Notes under the pieces: generated by a model | Told to the model about the DNA's origin: nothing | Databases searched by the model: none | Seen by the model: only the letters and a program-made list of their open reading frames with translations | From: Alphaproteobacteria bacterium | GTDB lineage: Bacteria; Pseudomonadota; Alphaproteobacteria; UBA11222 | Length of the DNA stretch: 6,698 nt | NCBI GenBank assembly: GCA_003454415.1 | Contig: DMKG01000031.1 | Location: forward strand, 1-6,698 | Direction: 5' to 3' | Part shown: positions 6,043-6,698 of the stretch, piece after piece | Layout of the letters: the number at the start of each line of letters is the position of its first letter | Position numbering within the stretch: the stretch's first letter is position 1 | Made by a program: the position numbers and the translations under genes

Positions 6043-6698
6043 TGCCCCGGAACGAGGACAAATTCAATCCCGACGACCTGGAGCTTGAATTCGACGGGCT
6101 GGATGAGCCGCCCGCGCGATTTGGAATGATGACCGGGACGCTGGTGGCCATTGGCCTGGTCACTCTGCTGATCTTTACGGGAGTCCTCTGGTACGCTTAC
6201 GATTCCGGCAAGGAGCAGGCGGATGAAGGAGGCGTCCCCATCATCCGGGCGGAAGAGGGCGAAATCAATGTCAAGCCGGAGGATCCGGGGGGCGCCCAGT
6301 TCGCGCATCAGGACAATACGGTCTACAACAAGATCGACGGCACCGAGGCCGGGGTGGAGCAGCTTTTGCCCGGTTCGGAAGAACCCAAGGAAAAGCCGCA
6401 GATCATCCGCCCCTCCGAACAGGAGCTGCCCCCGGAAGGACAGGCCAAGGTCCTGAGGATCCAACCCCCCGCCGCCGGTGAAAAGCCCGTGCCACCAGCC
6501 GGCGCGCCAGAAGTGACGGCGCCCGCGCTGCCCGACCCCATGGGAGAAGGAACCCAGGCATCGGCAATCGGAGAAAATGTCCCCGCCGCCCCCCTTCCGG
6601 AGGTGACGACCACACAGCCCGCAAATCGCGCCCCGGAAGCAGCGGCCCAACCTGATGAAACGGCCGCAACCCTTCCGGAAAATCCGCAGGAACAGATC
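6042..6698 (+). CDS. SPOR-domain envelope protein, N-terminal part (truncated by window edge)
   Basis: The 219 visible codons give a bitopic inner-membrane protein. A short acidic cytoplasmic N-terminus (residues 1-28) precedes one transmembrane segment at about 31-52 (TGTLVAIGLVTLLIFTGVLW). Next is a conserved juxtamembrane block with VPIIRAEEGE, VKPEDPGGAQFAHQDNTVYN and VEQLLPG (about 65-111). From about residue 112 to the window edge there is a long low-complexity stretch rich in Pro, Ala and Glu, probably an extended periplasmic linker. From memory, this juxtamembrane block is characteristic of alphaproteobacterial SPOR proteins encoded beside argS. The SPOR domain, which binds denuded septal peptidoglycan, would be at the C-terminus beyond the window and is not seen here. 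The gene overlaps argS by one base and is probably coupled to it. The call rests on the N-terminal block and gene order. Confidence 0.82.
   Translation, partial: MPRNEDKFNPDDLELEFDGLDEPPARFGMMTGTLVAIGLVTLLIFTGVLWYAYDSGKEQADEGGVPIIRAEEGEINVKPEDPGGAQFAHQDNTVYNKIDGTEAGVEQLLPGSEEPKEKPQIIRPSEQELPPEGQAKVLRIQPPAAGEKPVPPAGAPEVTAPALPDPMGEGTQASAIGENVPAAPLPEVTTTQPANRAPEAAAQPDETAATLPENPQEQI

Noticed and set aside
5877..6650. 257-codon minus-strand frame
   Set aside because: It crosses the argS end and the SPOR gene in antisense; Gly/Arg-rich composition without motifs, while the plus frames are clearly genuine.

Overview
The window looks like chromosomal DNA from an alphaproteobacterium. The ArgRS, dNTPase, A-type Fe-S carrier and ExoIII are all of alphaproteobacterial type. 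The run Fe-S carrier / dGTPase / argS / SPOR protein is, from memory, an order typical of Rhodospirillales and Acetobacteraceae. A member of the Acetobacteraceae is my best guess, as an inference only. Most of the sequence is moderately GC-rich coding DNA, interrupted by two short, strikingly AT-rich intergenic patches (about 895-955 and 2815-2870).

Left part (minus strand, 1-967). A 3'-truncated ATP-binding subunit of an Fe3+-type (FbpC-like) ABC importer runs off the left edge. About 200 bases upstream of it lies an AT-rich promoter. Its -10 is a perfect TATAAT, its spacer is filled by a near-perfect 7-1-7 Fur-box-like palindrome, and a second such palindrome covers the predicted transcription start. 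Promoter and ATPase together suggest an iron-repressed iron-uptake operon.

Middle part (minus strand, 968-2780). xthA (exonuclease III) overlaps by 4 bases the end of a HigA-type antitoxin gene. No intact HigB toxin is visible. Upstream of higA, about 370 bases hold no convincing gene but contain a perfect 12-bp tandem repeat and other small repeats; this looks like an accessory or eroded insertion between xthA and the Fe-S gene. Next comes an ErpA/IscA-like A-type iron-sulfur carrier, transcribed leftwards, with another Fur-box-like palindrome about 40 bases upstream of its start.

Right part (plus strand, 2911-6698). Divergent from the Fe-S carrier are dgt (HD-domain dNTP triphosphohydrolase), argS (arginyl-tRNA synthetase) and a SPOR-family envelope protein cut by the right edge. 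argS and the SPOR gene overlap by one base (TGATG) with a strong Shine-Dalgarno sequence inside the argS end, so they are probably translationally coupled.

No complete novel system is evident. The most interesting signals are the three matching Fur-like palindromes linking iron uptake with Fe-S assembly, the orphan antitoxin fused into the xthA transcript, and a roughly 30-40-residue insertion in ArgRS. No tRNA, rRNA, CRISPR array or complete mobile element was seen.
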